Positions 1-7,909 of a stretch of DNA of 46,433 nt are shown here, one piece after another. A program made the position numbers and the translations under genes. Under the pieces are notes generated by a model. It saw only the letters and a list, made by a program, of their open reading frames with translations. It did not search any database and was not told the origin of the DNA. The stretch is from ZC4RG17 sp036259475 (GTDB taxonomy: Bacteria > Actinomycetota > Acidimicrobiia > Spongiisociales > ZC4RG35), in assembly GCA_036259475.1 (NCBI GenBank), contig DATABS010000001.1, positions 1-46,433 of the forward strand, in the 5' to 3' direction. Every line of letters starts with the position of its first letter. The first letter of the stretch is position 1.

Positions 1-34
1 CCATGGCGTGCAATTCATGCGCGAAAACGGGGTA

Positions 35-949
35 TCAGGCCTCCCGACGGGAGGCGAGGAAGGCGCCGACGATGACCAGGACCACCCCGACCACGGCGAT
101 CGCCGCCACCTGATCGGAGCGAAATACCACTCCGAGCAGCAGGGCAACCAGAGGGATGCAGTAGGTGATGAACGAGGCCCGGGTGGCGCCGACTCTTCCC
201 GTCAGCGTCCCCATAAGCACGAACGCCAGCCCGGTGCCGAAGACTCCGACGGCCAGCGTGGCGGCGAGCGAGGACCAGGCGAATTCTGAGTCGCCGAGGC
301 CGATGAGGCCGTAGGGCACTACCAGGGGAGCCGCCACCCATTGAACCCGGGCGAGCACCGGCAAGGACCCGTACTTCTGCTGCAGGGGCGTGACGATGTT
401 GGTCGAAATGGCGTAACAGATCGTCGCCGCCAGCACGAGGGCCACTCCCAGGAAGGCCGTCCCGGTGCCTCTGGCCGAGGAAAGCGATATTGCGGCGATG
501 CCGGCGAATCCCAACAGGAGGCCGATCGTCTGACGCCTTCCGGGAAGCTCACGGAGAAGTGCCACGGCCACCACGGCGGTGAAAATCGGCATCGCCCCGT
601 TGAGCATCCCGGCGACGGCCGAGTTGATCCACTGCTGGGCGATCGGGAAGAAGCTGAGGGGGAGGGCGATCCAGATGAGCCCCAGAGCCGCCACCCTGGG
701 CCAATCCTGGCGGGCGATGCGCTGGCGGCGGGCGCGGGGCACGAGTGCCAAGGTGGCGGCCCCGAAGCCAACCCTCAGCAGGGTCACCAGGCCGGGGTGA
801 AAATGGTCCAGGCCGATGTCTATGAAGAGGAACGAGCTACCCCAGATCAGGGCCAGCGAGACGAACAGCGCCCAATCCGAGCCTGAGAACGCCTCGCGGT
901 TGGTGCCGTGGCTGGTCGAGAGCAGCCTGGTCTGGGGACCGCTCACCAT
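35..949 (-). CDS. EamA/DMT-superfamily permease
   Basis: This 304-residue integral membrane protein is predicted to export or import a small metabolite across the cytoplasmic membrane; the substrate cannot be read from sequence. It shows the two-repeat EamA layout of about ten hydrophobic helices, with the family-typical LIWGSSFLFIDIGL near the N-terminus and a second repeat beginning near ALVLAATICYAIS. I chose the ATG at 949 (MVSGPQTRLL) because the 67 residues available upstream are Arg/Pro-rich, not hydrophobic, and would run into the glycine riboswitch region on the other strand. No convincing ribosome binding site precedes it. It diverges from gcvP and shares the 950-1223 intergenic space, but nothing links the two functionally. 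Length is normal for the family. The family call is firm and the substrate unknown. Confidence 0.85.
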   Translation of the reverse strand: MVSGPQTRLLSTSHGTNREAFSGSDWALFVSLALIWGSSFLFIDIGLDHFHPGLVTLLRVGFGAATLALVPRARRQRIARQDWPRVAALGLIWIALPLSFFPIAQQWINSAVAGMLNGAMPIFTAVVAVALLRELPGRRQTIGLLLGFAGIAAISLSSARGTGTAFLGVALVLAATICYAISTNIVTPLQQKYGSLPVLARVQWVAAPLVVPYGLIGLGDSEFAWSSLAATLAVGVFGTGLAFVLMGTLTGRVGATRASFITYCIPLVALLLGVVFRSDQVAAIAVVGVVLVIVGAFLASRREA

Positions 950-1058
950 AGGTACGGGTCGAGTGGCGCGATTCGGAAAGCGGTCGACATGAGCCGGCCA
1001 GCGTACCGGGGCGTGGACACTCGAGAATCGGCGGCCCCGGGAACAGCCGCCCGGGCGG

Positions 1059-1064
1059 TATGCT
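1059..1064 (+). promoter_or_regulatory. Candidate -10 box for the gcvP riboswitch transcript
   Basis: The hexamer TATGCT lies about 20 bases before the first base of the glycine aptamer, so a transcript starting near 1071 would carry the whole aptamer. The same hexamer is found upstream of the peptide-binding protein gene at 18842. No good -35 element is visible, so this is a tentative assignment. Confidence 0.4.
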
Positions 1065-1083
1065 GAGACGGAGCCGTAGATAT

Positions 1084-1162
1084 CGGACGGGAGAGTCCCG
1101 ATCGACGGGACGCCGAAGGGGCAACGCACAGAGCGGAAACTCTCAGGCACCAGGACCGTCCG
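1084..1162 (+). promoter_or_regulatory. Glycine riboswitch (single gcvT-type aptamer)
   Basis: The region carries the hallmarks of the glycine aptamer: a perfect 7-bp P1 stem (1084-1090 with 1156-1162), the GGGAGAG segment near 1089, the GCCGAAGGGGCAA core at 1112-1124, and the ACTCTCAGGCACCAGGACCG block at 1139-1158. It sits 61 bases upstream of gcvP, whose product consumes glycine, which fits the known role of this RNA as a glycine-activated switch for the cleavage system. Only one convincing aptamer is present; the sequence 1163-1205 could hold the vestigial ghost-aptamer stem known from singlet glycine riboswitches. Confidence 0.93.
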
Positions 1163-1207
1163 AGGGAGGCGCCGCTGAAGGGCTTCGACAGCGTGACAAC
1201 GTCACCG

Positions 1208-1218
1208 CTCCTCGGGAG
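1208..1218 (+). promoter_or_regulatory. RBS-masking hairpin of the glycine riboswitch
   Basis: CTCC (1208-1211) pairs with GGAG (1215-1218) across a three-base loop, hiding the only plausible Shine-Dalgarno sequence of gcvP, six bases from its ATG. The run GAGGGAG at 1162-1168, directly after the aptamer, could compete for the CTCC arm and release the site. A further GTGAC/GTCAC hairpin lies at 1193-1205. The pairing is visible in sequence; the switching model is inferred. Confidence 0.5.
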
Positions 1219-1223
1219 TCACC

Positions 1224-4046
1224 ATGTCGACCTACCAGTTCAGCCAACGTCACATCGGCCTCGCTCCGGACGAAGTCGAGCGGATGCTGGAGACCCTCGG
1301 GGTCGAGAGCGTCGACGAGCTGATCGATGAAGCCGTTCCCGGCCGGATCCTGGAGCGCAGGAAACTCGATCTTCCCGACCCGCTCGACGAGAGGGAGGTA
1401 CTCGACGAGCTGGGCCGCCTCGCCGGCAAGAACCGGCAGCTGACCTCACTGATCGGCCTGGGCTACTACGGCACCATCACCCCGCCTGTCGTGCTGCGCA
1501 ACGTCCTGGAGTCGCCCGCCTGGTACACCGCCTACACCCCCTATCAGGCCGAGATCTCCCAGGGCCGGCTCGAGGCGCTCCTCAACTTCCAGACGATGGT
1601 CGCCGACCTGACGGGTCTCGACGTCGCCAACGCCTCCCTCCTCGACGAGGGAACGGCTGCCGCCGAGGCGATGGCGATGGCGCGCCGTATCACCCGCCGC
1701 CGAGGACCCTTCCTGATCGACTCCGACTGCCATCCCCAGACGATCGCCGTGGTCCAAACGAGAGCCGAGGCCCTTGGCATCCCCATCGACGTTGTCGACC
1801 TGGAGGCGGCGATCGGCGACCTGCCGGCTGACATCGTCGGCGCGCTGATGCAGTACCCGGGCTCGAGCGGACGGCTCGGCGATCTGTCGGGGGTGGCTTC
1901 GGCTGTGCGGGCCGCCGGCGCCGTCGCCGTGGCGGCCACCGACCTCTTGGCTTCCGTCGTGTTGGAGCCGGCCGGGAAGCTGGGAGCCGACATCGTCGTG
2001 GGATCGGCCCAGAGATTCGGCGTTCCCCCGGCTTTCGGGGGTCCTCACGCCGGGTTCATCGCCGTGAGGGAAGAGCATGTGCGGGCCCTTCCGGGCCGGC
2101 TGGTCGGGGTCTCGACGGATCCGGCGGGGCGTACGGGTTACCGCCTGTCGCTGCAGACCCGCGAACAACACATCCGCCGGGAGCGGGCCACGTCCAACGT
2201 CTGCACCGCCCAGGTGCTCCTGGCCGTCGTCGCCGGTCTCTACGCCGTCTGGCACGGTCCAGACGGGCTGGAGGAGATCGCACGGCGGGTCGCCGACCAG
2301 ACCGCCCGTCTCGCCGCTTCGCTGGCACATATCGAGGGCGTGGAGGTCGTCAACGACAGCTTCTTCGACACGATCACTGTCCGCTGTGAAGCGGACAGTG
2401 TGTTTTCATCGGCCGAGCGGGCCGGCATCAACTTGAGGCTGGTGGACTCCGGCCACGTTGGGATATCACTCGACGAGACGACGACCGAAGACGTGATAAC
2501 CCGTGTGGTGGAGCTGTTCGGGGGGTCGGGCGTGGCCGAGGCTGGAGCGGCCGGCCTCCCCGAGGATCGGATGCGCCGATCGCCCTTCATGGAGCATCCC
2601 GTGTTCCACAGCTACCGGTCCGAACATGAGATGCTCAGATACCTGCGTCGACTCGCCGACAGGGACCTGGCGCTCGACCGGACGATGATCCCGCTCGGCT
2701 CGTGCACGATGAAGCTCAACGCCACGACCGAGATGATCCCGATGACCTGGCCCGAGTTCACGGACATCCATCCGTTCGCGCCCCTCGATCAAGCCGAGGG
2801 CTACCTCGAGATGATCCACCAACTCGAGTCATACCTGGCGGAACTGACCGGCTACGACTCCGTGTCGCTCCAGCCCAACGCAGGGTCGCAGGGCGAGTTG
2901 GCAGGCCTTCTCGCCATCCGGGCGTTCCATCGCAGCCGAAACGAGGCCGAGCGAGTGGTTTGCCTGATCCCCCAGTCGGCTCACGGCACCAACGCCGCCT
3001 CGGCCACGATGGCGGGGATGGACGTGGTCGTGGTAGCGACGGACGACCAAGGCAACGTCGACATGGCCGACCTGGAGGCGAAGGTGGAGACCCACGGGGA
3101 TCGCCTGGCCGCCGCCATGGTCACATATCCCTCCACCCACGGCGTATTCGAGCCGGGCATCGACAAGCTGTGCGAGATCGTGCACGCCGGCGGCGGACAG
3201 GTCTACGTCGACGGCGCCAACCTCAACGCTCTGGTCGGCTTGGCCCGCCCGGGCGACTTCGGGGCCGACATCGGGCACCTGAACTTGCACAAGACTTTCA
3301 CCATCCCGCATGGTGGCGGCGGACCGGGCGTTGGGCCGGTGGGAGCGAAGTCACATCTGGCGCCGTTCCTGCCCAACCACCCCCTGGTTCCCCAGGCCGG
3401 CCCCGAGTCCGGGATCGGCCCGATCTCGGCCGCCCCGTGGGGATCGGCCGGGATCCTGCCCATCCCCTGGGTGTACATTCGGCTGATGGGTGCGGCCGGG
3501 CTTCGTTCGGCCAGCGAGGCGGCCATCCTCTCGGCGAACTACATCGCCACCCGCCTCTCCGGTCACTACCCGGTCCTGTACACAGGCCCCGGCGGCCGCG
3601 TCGCCCACGAGTGCATCCTCGACCTCCGCCGGCTCACGCGTGACACCGGCATCACGGTCGAAGACGTCGCCAAGCGGTTGGCCGACTACGGGTTCCACGC
3701 CCCCACGGTGGCGTTCCCGGTCGCAGGGACCCTCATGGTCGAGCCGACCGAGTCCGAGCCCCTAGAGGAGATCGAGCGGTTCTGCCGGGCGATGATCTCC
3801 ATCCGCCAGGAGATCGGTCGGGTGGCGGACGGCGAATGGCCCCGGGATGACAACCCGCTCGTCCATGCGCCCCACCCGGCGGGCGACGTCGTGGGGGAGT
3901 GGACCCGGGCGTATCCGGCCCGGCTGGCGGCATTCCCATTGGCCGAGCTGGAGCGGGACAAGTACTGGCCGCCGGTGGGGCGGATCGACGCCGCGGGAGG
4001 CGACCGTAACCTGATGTGCTCGTGCCCGCCATTGAGCCACTACTGA
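1224..4046 (+). CDS. gcvP: Glycine dehydrogenase (decarboxylating), P-protein
   Basis: The P-protein decarboxylates glycine and passes the aminomethyl group to the lipoamide of GcvH, in the cytoplasmic glycine cleavage system. At 940 residues it is the fused form, with the GcvPA-like and GcvPB-like halves in one chain. The N-terminal half includes FSQRHIG and ALLNFQTMVADLTG. The C-terminal half holds the pyridoxal-phosphate lysine, Lys690, in LNLHKTFTIPHGGGGPG, and the GCTMKLN-type segment SCTMKLNATTEMIP. The ATG at 1224 is set by the GGGAG ribosome site and conserved FSQRHIG start. It sits directly under a glycine riboswitch and is presumably induced by excess glycine. The genes gcvT and gcvH are not in this window, so the complex must be completed elsewhere. 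Confidence 0.97.
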   Translation: MSTYQFSQRHIGLAPDEVERMLETLGVESVDELIDEAVPGRILERRKLDLPDPLDEREVLDELGRLAGKNRQLTSLIGLGYYGTITPPVVLRNVLESPAWYTAYTPYQAEISQGRLEALLNFQTMVADLTGLDVANASLLDEGTAAAEAMAMARRITRRRGPFLIDSDCHPQTIAVVQTRAEALGIPIDVVDLEAAIGDLPADIVGALMQYPGSSGRLGDLSGVASAVRAAGAVAVAATDLLASVVLEPAGKLGADIVVGSAQRFGVPPAFGGPHAGFIAVREEHVRALPGRLVGVSTDPAGRTGYRLSLQTREQHIRRERATSNVCTAQVLLAVVAGLYAVWHGPDGLEEIARRVADQTARLAASLAHIEGVEVVNDSFFDTITVRCEADSVFSSAERAGINLRLVDSGHVGISLDETTTEDVITRVVELFGGSGVAEAGAAGLPEDRMRRSPFMEHPVFHSYRSEHEMLRYLRRLADRDLALDRTMIPLGSCTMKLNATTEMIPMTWPEFTDIHPFAPLDQAEGYLEMIHQLESYLAELTGYDSVSLQPNAGSQGELAGLLAIRAFHRSRNEAERVVCLIPQSAHGTNAASATMAGMDVVVVATDDQGNVDMADLEAKVETHGDRLAAAMVTYPSTHGVFEPGIDKLCEIVHAGGGQVYVDGANLNALVGLARPGDFGADIGHLNLHKTFTIPHGGGGPGVGPVGAKSHLAPFLPNHPLVPQAGPESGIGPISAAPWGSAGILPIPWVYIRLMGAAGLRSASEAAILSANYIATRLSGHYPVLYTGPGGRVAHECILDLRRLTRDTGITVEDVAKRLADYGFHAPTVAFPVAGTLMVEPTESEPLEEIERFCRAMISIRQEIGRVADGEWPRDDNPLVHAPHPAGDVVGEWTRAYPARLAAFPLAELERDKYWPPVGRIDAAGGDRNLMCSCPPLSHY

Positions 4047-4055
4047 GCCAGGGAA

Positions 4056-4079
4056 CCGGTTGAGTGACTCCTTGACCGG
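4056..4079 (+). terminator. Hairpin after gcvP, possible weak terminator
   Basis: CCGGTTGAG and CTTGACCGG form a 9-bp stem with two G-T wobbles and a six-base loop, ten bases after the gcvP stop. No T-run follows immediately (TTTT occurs only about 20 bases later), so it may be a pause site or mRNA end stabiliser and not a true intrinsic terminator. Confidence 0.35.
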
Positions 4080-4147
4080 ACCGATGAATGCTGGGAACGT
4101 TTTCACCGACGACGACCAGACGCGTCTCATGCCGAGAAAGGGGTCAG

Positions 4148-5467
4148 GTGCGGTTCACCGGCCGTATCAGATTCGACGATGTACGCGAGGCCGACCTCGA
4201 CGTGGCTGTCGAGGTCGAGAACTCGCACGTCCGTTTCTTTTCCGGTGACGAGAGCTTGGGCAGCTGGTGCCTGGCTGACGTGGTGGCCAATCGTCTGCTC
4301 GCCAACGAGTTCGAGATCGACCTCGACGGTGAGATCGTGGTCTTCCTCGCCGACGACCCGATCAACTTCGCCTACGGGGCGGTTCAGCAGATGGCGGAGG
4401 GATGGGCCCGCTTCCACTCGATGAACCTGGTCAGACGCAAGCGCGCCGTGGCGACCGCCCGGAGGGCGAACGACCCTTCGAGGATCGACGAGGTACGGCG
4501 GGCATTCGTTGCGGCCAGGGGGGAACTGTCCCGAGTGACGCCTCCGGTCCAAGAAGCCCCGAAGGAACCGGAACCGGACGTACCCGGCATCGAGGAGCAG
4601 CCGGCCAAGGAACCCCAGTCGAGCGGATTCTGGTCCAAGGTCGAGGCCGCTACCGCCGCCGGCCAGGAATCGTCCGTAGAGGAAGCTACACCGGAGCCGG
4701 AACCGGAACCGGATCCCCGCCCATCGGCAGATGAGTCGGCAGCCGGCCAACCCAGCGTCGCTGGTCGCCTGCCCCGGCTCGATGCACTACCGCGCAAGCA
4801 TTCGCGCCGACCCGTCGACGAGCCGGAGCCGCCCCAGCCCGCCGCCGAGCTTCCCGATGCCGAACCGGAACCCATCCCGCCCGTCCCCGAGGTAGCCCCG
4901 CCTCAGCTCGAACCCGAAGGCCATGTCGAGCCCGAGCCGGTCGAGCCCGAGTTGGAAGAAGAGCTTGCCCCCGTCTCCATCGAGGAGGAAGCGGTCGAGG
5001 ACACGATCGAGGAGCCGGTCGTCGAGGACGAAGTCCCCGTCGTCGAGGATGAGACCGCCGTCGTCGAGGATGAGACCCCCGTCGTCGAGGACGACGTCCC
5101 CGCCCAAGAGGAAGTCGCCGCATCAGCAGAGGATTCTGAGATTCTCACGGAACTTCCCGAGGAGCCGGAGGAGTCGGAGCCCGAACTGGCCGCTACGGCC
5201 CCCGAACGTCAGGAGCCGTCGCCGCCCGGGCCGTCCGGCAACGGGACCCATGCCCGTCGACGGGGCGGCACTCCGGCGATAGGCGCCTTCGGTGACGGAC
5301 ACCATCCCGCCGAGACGAGCGGCTTGCGGGCGAGCATGCGCTCGGTGTTCTCCCGCTCCAAGGCCGCCCCGCACGAACACGTCTTTGTGGAGAGCACCAC
5401 CGCGGCCGGAATAACCCGGCGGGTGTGCCTCGAGTGCGGTCATGTCTCCATCGGCGTCAACAATTGA
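4148..5467 (+). CDS. Orphan protein: N-terminal domain, acidic Pro/Glu linker, C-terminal zinc-knuckle-like tail
   Basis: I do not recognise this 439-residue protein. Residues 1-110 form a compact domain rich in beta-strand-like segments (VEVENSHVRFFS, FEIDLDGEIVVFLADD) that reads like a PH-like barrel, followed by a basic stretch VRRKRAVATARR. Residues about 130-390 are a disordered, highly acidic Pro/Glu region with EPEPEP runs and four VVEDE repeats. The last 30 residues contain HEHVF and, further on, CLECGH, which together could bind one zinc ion. No signal peptide or membrane helix is visible, so it is probably cytoplasmic. I chose the GTG at 4148 because GAAAGGGG lies just upstream; an ATG at 4088 would add 20 unlike residues. 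It follows gcvP on the same strand, but no shared role is apparent. Confidence 0.7.
   Translation: MRFTGRIRFDDVREADLDVAVEVENSHVRFFSGDESLGSWCLADVVANRLLANEFEIDLDGEIVVFLADDPINFAYGAVQQMAEGWARFHSMNLVRRKRAVATARRANDPSRIDEVRRAFVAARGELSRVTPPVQEAPKEPEPDVPGIEEQPAKEPQSSGFWSKVEAATAAGQESSVEEATPEPEPEPDPRPSADESAAGQPSVAGRLPRLDALPRKHSRRPVDEPEPPQPAAELPDAEPEPIPPVPEVAPPQLEPEGHVEPEPVEPELEEELAPVSIEEEAVEDTIEEPVVEDEVPVVEDETAVVEDETPVVEDDVPAQEEVAASAEDSEILTELPEEPEESEPELAATAPERQEPSPPGPSGNGTHARRRGGTPAIGAFGDGHHPAETSGLRASMRSVFSRSKAAPHEHVFVESTTAAGITRRVCLECGHVSIGVNN
5018..5101 (+). repeat. Four tandem 21-bp units inside the acidic linker gene
   Basis: Four consecutive 21-base units beginning GTCGTCGAGGA (5018, 5039, 5060, 5081) encode VVEDEVP, VVEDETA, VVEDETP and VVEDDVP. 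The units differ at only a few positions, indicating recent in-frame expansion, and copy number could vary between strains. Confidence 0.85.
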
Positions 5468-5505
5468 GCTCAGGGCCCCCCGGATTCCGCGTCCGATCCG
5501 TCATC

Positions 5506-5511
5506 TAGTCT
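5506..5511 (+). promoter_or_regulatory. Candidate -10 box upstream of the mannose-1-phosphate guanylyltransferase gene
   Basis: TAGTCT lies 20 bases before the ATG at 5532 and would give a leader of about 14 bases holding the GGGAGGA ribosome site at 5518-5524. No clear -35 is visible. Confidence 0.3.
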
Positions 5512-5531
5512 GCGGACGGGAGGAAACGAGC

Positions 5532-6593
5532 ATGGGTAGCGTCATCACACCGGTCATCCTGTCGGGCGGGAGCGGCACTCGACTTTGGCCGCTCTCCCTC
5601 CCGACGCGTCCCAAGCAGCTCCAACGGCTGTTGGGCCCGGAGACGATGATCCAGGCGACGGTGCGGCGAGCCCAGCTGCATGAGGGTTCCACCGCACCGA
5701 TCGTCGTATGCAACGAGACTCAGGTCGCCCTGGTCGTCGAACAGCTCACCGCCATCGGGTCGGCGCCTGAGCTCGTCATCGTGGAGCCGCAAGGCCGCAA
5801 CACCGCTCCGGCCATCGCCGCCGCCGCCATGGTCCTCGACCCGGAGGTGGTGATGGCCGTGCTCCCCGCCGACCACGTCATCGGCGATGCGGATGCCTTC
5901 GGAGCAGCCCTAGCCACGGCGGTGGAAGCCGCCGAGGAAGGGCTGATAGTGACCTTCGGTGTCGTGCCGACTCGACCCGAGACCGGTTTCGGCTACATCG
6001 AGGCGGCCGCCTCCGAGGGAGGGGTTGCCCAGGTGCGGCGGTTCGTCGAGAAGCCCGATGCCGAGACGGCCGAGCGATACCTGGCCTCGGGATTCCTGTG
6101 GAACTCGGGAATGTTCGTCTTCAGCGCCGGGTCCATCCTCGAAGAACTGCGGCAGTGGGAGCCCGAGCTGGTCGACGTGGTCTCGCGGGCGGTTGCGGCG
6201 GCATCGGGCGAGAACGACGAACCGGTTATCCGCTTGGGAGTCGATTTCCGCGCAGCCTCGTCTATATCGATCGATCACGCCGTCATGGAGCGGACGTCCC
6301 GAGCTCACGTGGTCGCCCTGGATGCGGGCTGGGTGGACGTCGGTTCCTGGCAATCGCTGTGGGAGGTGGTCGCCACGGACGGTGAGACCGTGGCGGTGGG
6401 TCCGGTTATGACTCGGGATGTGGAACGCTCCTACATCCGGGCCGAGAGCCGTCCGGTGGCCGTCATCGGGGTGGACGATGTAGTCGTAATCGAAACCGCC
6501 GACGCGGTTCTCGTGGTCGACCGGCGCCATGCCCAGGACGTGCGCACAGCCGCCGACTGGTTTGAGCGCCTGAGAGATCAGGTGGGGGACTGA
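5532..6593 (+). CDS. manC: Mannose-1-phosphate guanylyltransferase
   Basis: This 353-residue cytoplasmic nucleotidyltransferase is expected to make GDP-mannose from mannose-1-phosphate and GTP, for glycans, lipomannan-type lipids or exopolysaccharide. The N-terminal signature ILSGGSGTRLWPLS (residues 8-21) and the later FVEKP near residue 167 are diagnostic of the GDP-mannose pyrophosphorylase family. The short length means it lacks the C-terminal phosphomannose-isomerase cupin of bifunctional AlgA/ManC proteins and resembles the stand-alone mycobacterial-type enzyme. I took the ATG at 5532 because GGGAGGA is placed eight bases ahead and the conserved VILSGG motif follows at once; the frame stays open to 5442 but that part overlaps the upstream gene. 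Neighbours are not sugar genes, so the final glycan is unknown. An alternative nucleotide or sugar specificity cannot be excluded. Confidence 0.9.
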   Translation: MGSVITPVILSGGSGTRLWPLSLPTRPKQLQRLLGPETMIQATVRRAQLHEGSTAPIVVCNETQVALVVEQLTAIGSAPELVIVEPQGRNTAPAIAAAAMVLDPEVVMAVLPADHVIGDADAFGAALATAVEAAEEGLIVTFGVVPTRPETGFGYIEAAASEGGVAQVRRFVEKPDAETAERYLASGFLWNSGMFVFSAGSILEELRQWEPELVDVVSRAVAAASGENDEPVIRLGVDFRAASSISIDHAVMERTSRAHVVALDAGWVDVGSWQSLWEVVATDGETVAVGPVMTRDVERSYIRAESRPVAVIGVDDVVVIETADAVLVVDRRHAQDVRTAADWFERLRDQVGD

Positions 6594-6617
6594 CGGAACC
6601 GTTTGGTAGCGGTCCCT

Positions 6618-6623
6618 TACCAT
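6618..6623 (+). promoter_or_regulatory. Candidate -10 box, leaderless, for the cytochrome c gene
   Basis: TACCAT ends six bases before the ATG at 6630, so transcription would begin at or next to the start codon. No Shine-Dalgarno sequence precedes that ATG, which fits leaderless translation. Confidence 0.4.
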
Positions 6624-6629
6624 TGGCAA

Positions 6630-6941
6630 ATGCTTCGAAGCCGCCTGGTCGCTGCCGCCGCCCTGGCGCTGATGCTGGCCGCATGTGACGGACCGGATGC
6701 CGACGCCACCGGTCAGCAGATCTTCGCCGAGGTCTGCGCCAGGTGTCACTCCGCCGACCTCAGCGGTGGGGTCGGCCCGGCGCTGGGCCCCGGAAGTAAC
6801 GCCGCCTCAGCGAGTGACGAGTACCTGGTGGCGACGATCACCCAGGGCAGGGGCGCGATGCCCTCATTCCAACAGACGCTCACCCCCGAGCAGATCGAAC
6901 GGGTGGTCACATATCTCCGACAGGAGCAGAACGAGTCGTGA
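6630..6941 (+). CDS. Lipoprotein mono-haem cytochrome c
   Basis: This 103-residue protein is a small electron carrier tethered to the outer face of the membrane. It begins with a hydrophobic signal ending in the lipobox LAAC (Cys19), so it should be lipidated and exported. The haem attachment motif CARCH is at residues 36-40 and the likely axial methionine is Met77 in GRGAMPSF, the class I cytochrome c arrangement. I chose the ATG at 6630 because it opens the signal peptide; an ATG at 6603 would add nine residues in front of it. Its stop overlaps the GTG of menC (GTGA), so the haem protein and a menaquinone enzyme are translationally linked. It could accept electrons from a menaquinol oxidoreductase, but its partner oxidase is not in this window. 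Confidence 0.88.
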   Translation: MLRSRLVAAAALALMLAACDGPDADATGQQIFAEVCARCHSADLSGGVGPALGPGSNAASASDEYLVATITQGRGAMPSFQQTLTPEQIERVVTYLRQEQNES

Positions 6942-7909
6942 CGACGACCCTGGCTCGCACGCTCGAGGATCTCGAGTTGCACCCCGTTCGTATCCCGATG
7001 CGGCACCGTTTCCGCCGAGTCGAACACCGGGATGCCGTTCTCATTCGCGGGCCGGAAGGGTGGGGCGAGTTCTCGCCGTTTCCCGAGTATCTGCCCGCGG
7101 TTGCTCGCCGGTGGCTCGCCGCCGCCCTGGAATCGGCATCCGTCGCCTATCCCCGGCCCCGGCGTGGCCGCGTCGCCGTCAACGTGACCATCCCGGCGGT
7201 GGACGCCGCCACGGCTCGGCGCCTGACACTCGAATCAGGCTGCCACACCGCCAAGGTCAAGGTGGCCGAGCCGGGACAGACAGAGGAGGAAGACCTGGCC
7301 CGACTGGAGGCCGTGCGGGATGCGCTGGGCCCGGAAGGTGGCATCCGTGTGGACGCCAATGCGGCGTGGGACGTGCCGACCGCCATCGCCCGTATCAGGG
7401 GCATGTCCCGGTTTGGCCTGGAATACGTAGAGCAGCCCGTGGCGACGATCGACGAGATGAAGGCGGTGCGTGAAGCGGTGGAACTGCCAATCGCCGCCGA
7501 CGAGCTGGTTCGCACCCTTCCCGATCCGGCGGTCGTAGCCGAGGCGGGGGCAGCCGATGTGATCGTCGTCAAGGTCCAGCCGCTGGGTGGTGTCGGTGCG
7601 ACGCTGGAACTGGCGTCCCGAATCGGCCTACCGGTCGTGGTCTCCTCGGCTCTGGAGACGTCGGTTGGGATGGCGGCGGGAGCGGCGGCCGCCGCGGCCC
7701 TTCCCCACCTCCCGTACGCCTGCGGCCTTGGGACCGTCGCCTTGCTGGGCGGGGACGTGGTCACCGATCCGCTCGAACCACGGCAAGGCTGGGTCGACGT
7801 CCGACGCCCGGCACCCGATCCTGAGTTGCTCGAGCGCTACCACCCGGGGAAGGCGGTGGGCGACAGGATGCTCGACCGGGCCCGGGAGGCGGCCAAACTG
7901 CTGACGTGA
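6938..7909 (+). CDS. menC: o-Succinylbenzoate synthase
   Basis: MenC dehydrates SHCHC to o-succinylbenzoate in menaquinone synthesis. The 323-residue chain has the enolase-superfamily layout: the catalytic lysine in TAKVKVAEPG, metal ligands Asp in IRVDANAAW, Glu in EYVEQPV and Asp in IAADELV, and the second catalytic lysine in VIVVKVQPLGG. The GTG start at 6938 overlaps the cytochrome c stop and the gene ends overlapping menD, so three genes form one tightly coupled unit. Promiscuous dipeptide epimerase or N-acylamino acid racemase activity occurs in this family, but adjacency to menD makes the menaquinone role very likely. Length is normal for actinobacterial MenC. Confidence 0.93.
   Translation: MTTTLARTLEDLELHPVRIPMRHRFRRVEHRDAVLIRGPEGWGEFSPFPEYLPAVARRWLAAALESASVAYPRPRRGRVAVNVTIPAVDAATARRLTLESGCHTAKVKVAEPGQTEEEDLARLEAVRDALGPEGGIRVDANAAWDVPTAIARIRGMSRFGLEYVEQPVATIDEMKAVREAVELPIAADELVRTLPDPAVVAEAGAADVIVVKVQPLGGVGATLELASRIGLPVVVSSALETSVGMAAGAAAAAALPHLPYACGLGTVALLGGDVVTDPLEPRQGWVDVRRPAPDPELLERYHPGKAVGDRMLDRAREAAKLLT

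Noticed and set aside
40..54. CCTCCC-GAC-GGGAGG hairpin at the end of the EamA gene
   Set aside because: It is inside the coding sequence, with no T-run on either strand, and can arise from Arg/Ser codons.
1163..1205. Second glycine aptamer after the first
   Set aside because: The GCCGAAGG core and closing CTCTCAGGC blocks are missing; at most a vestigial ghost-aptamer stem remains.
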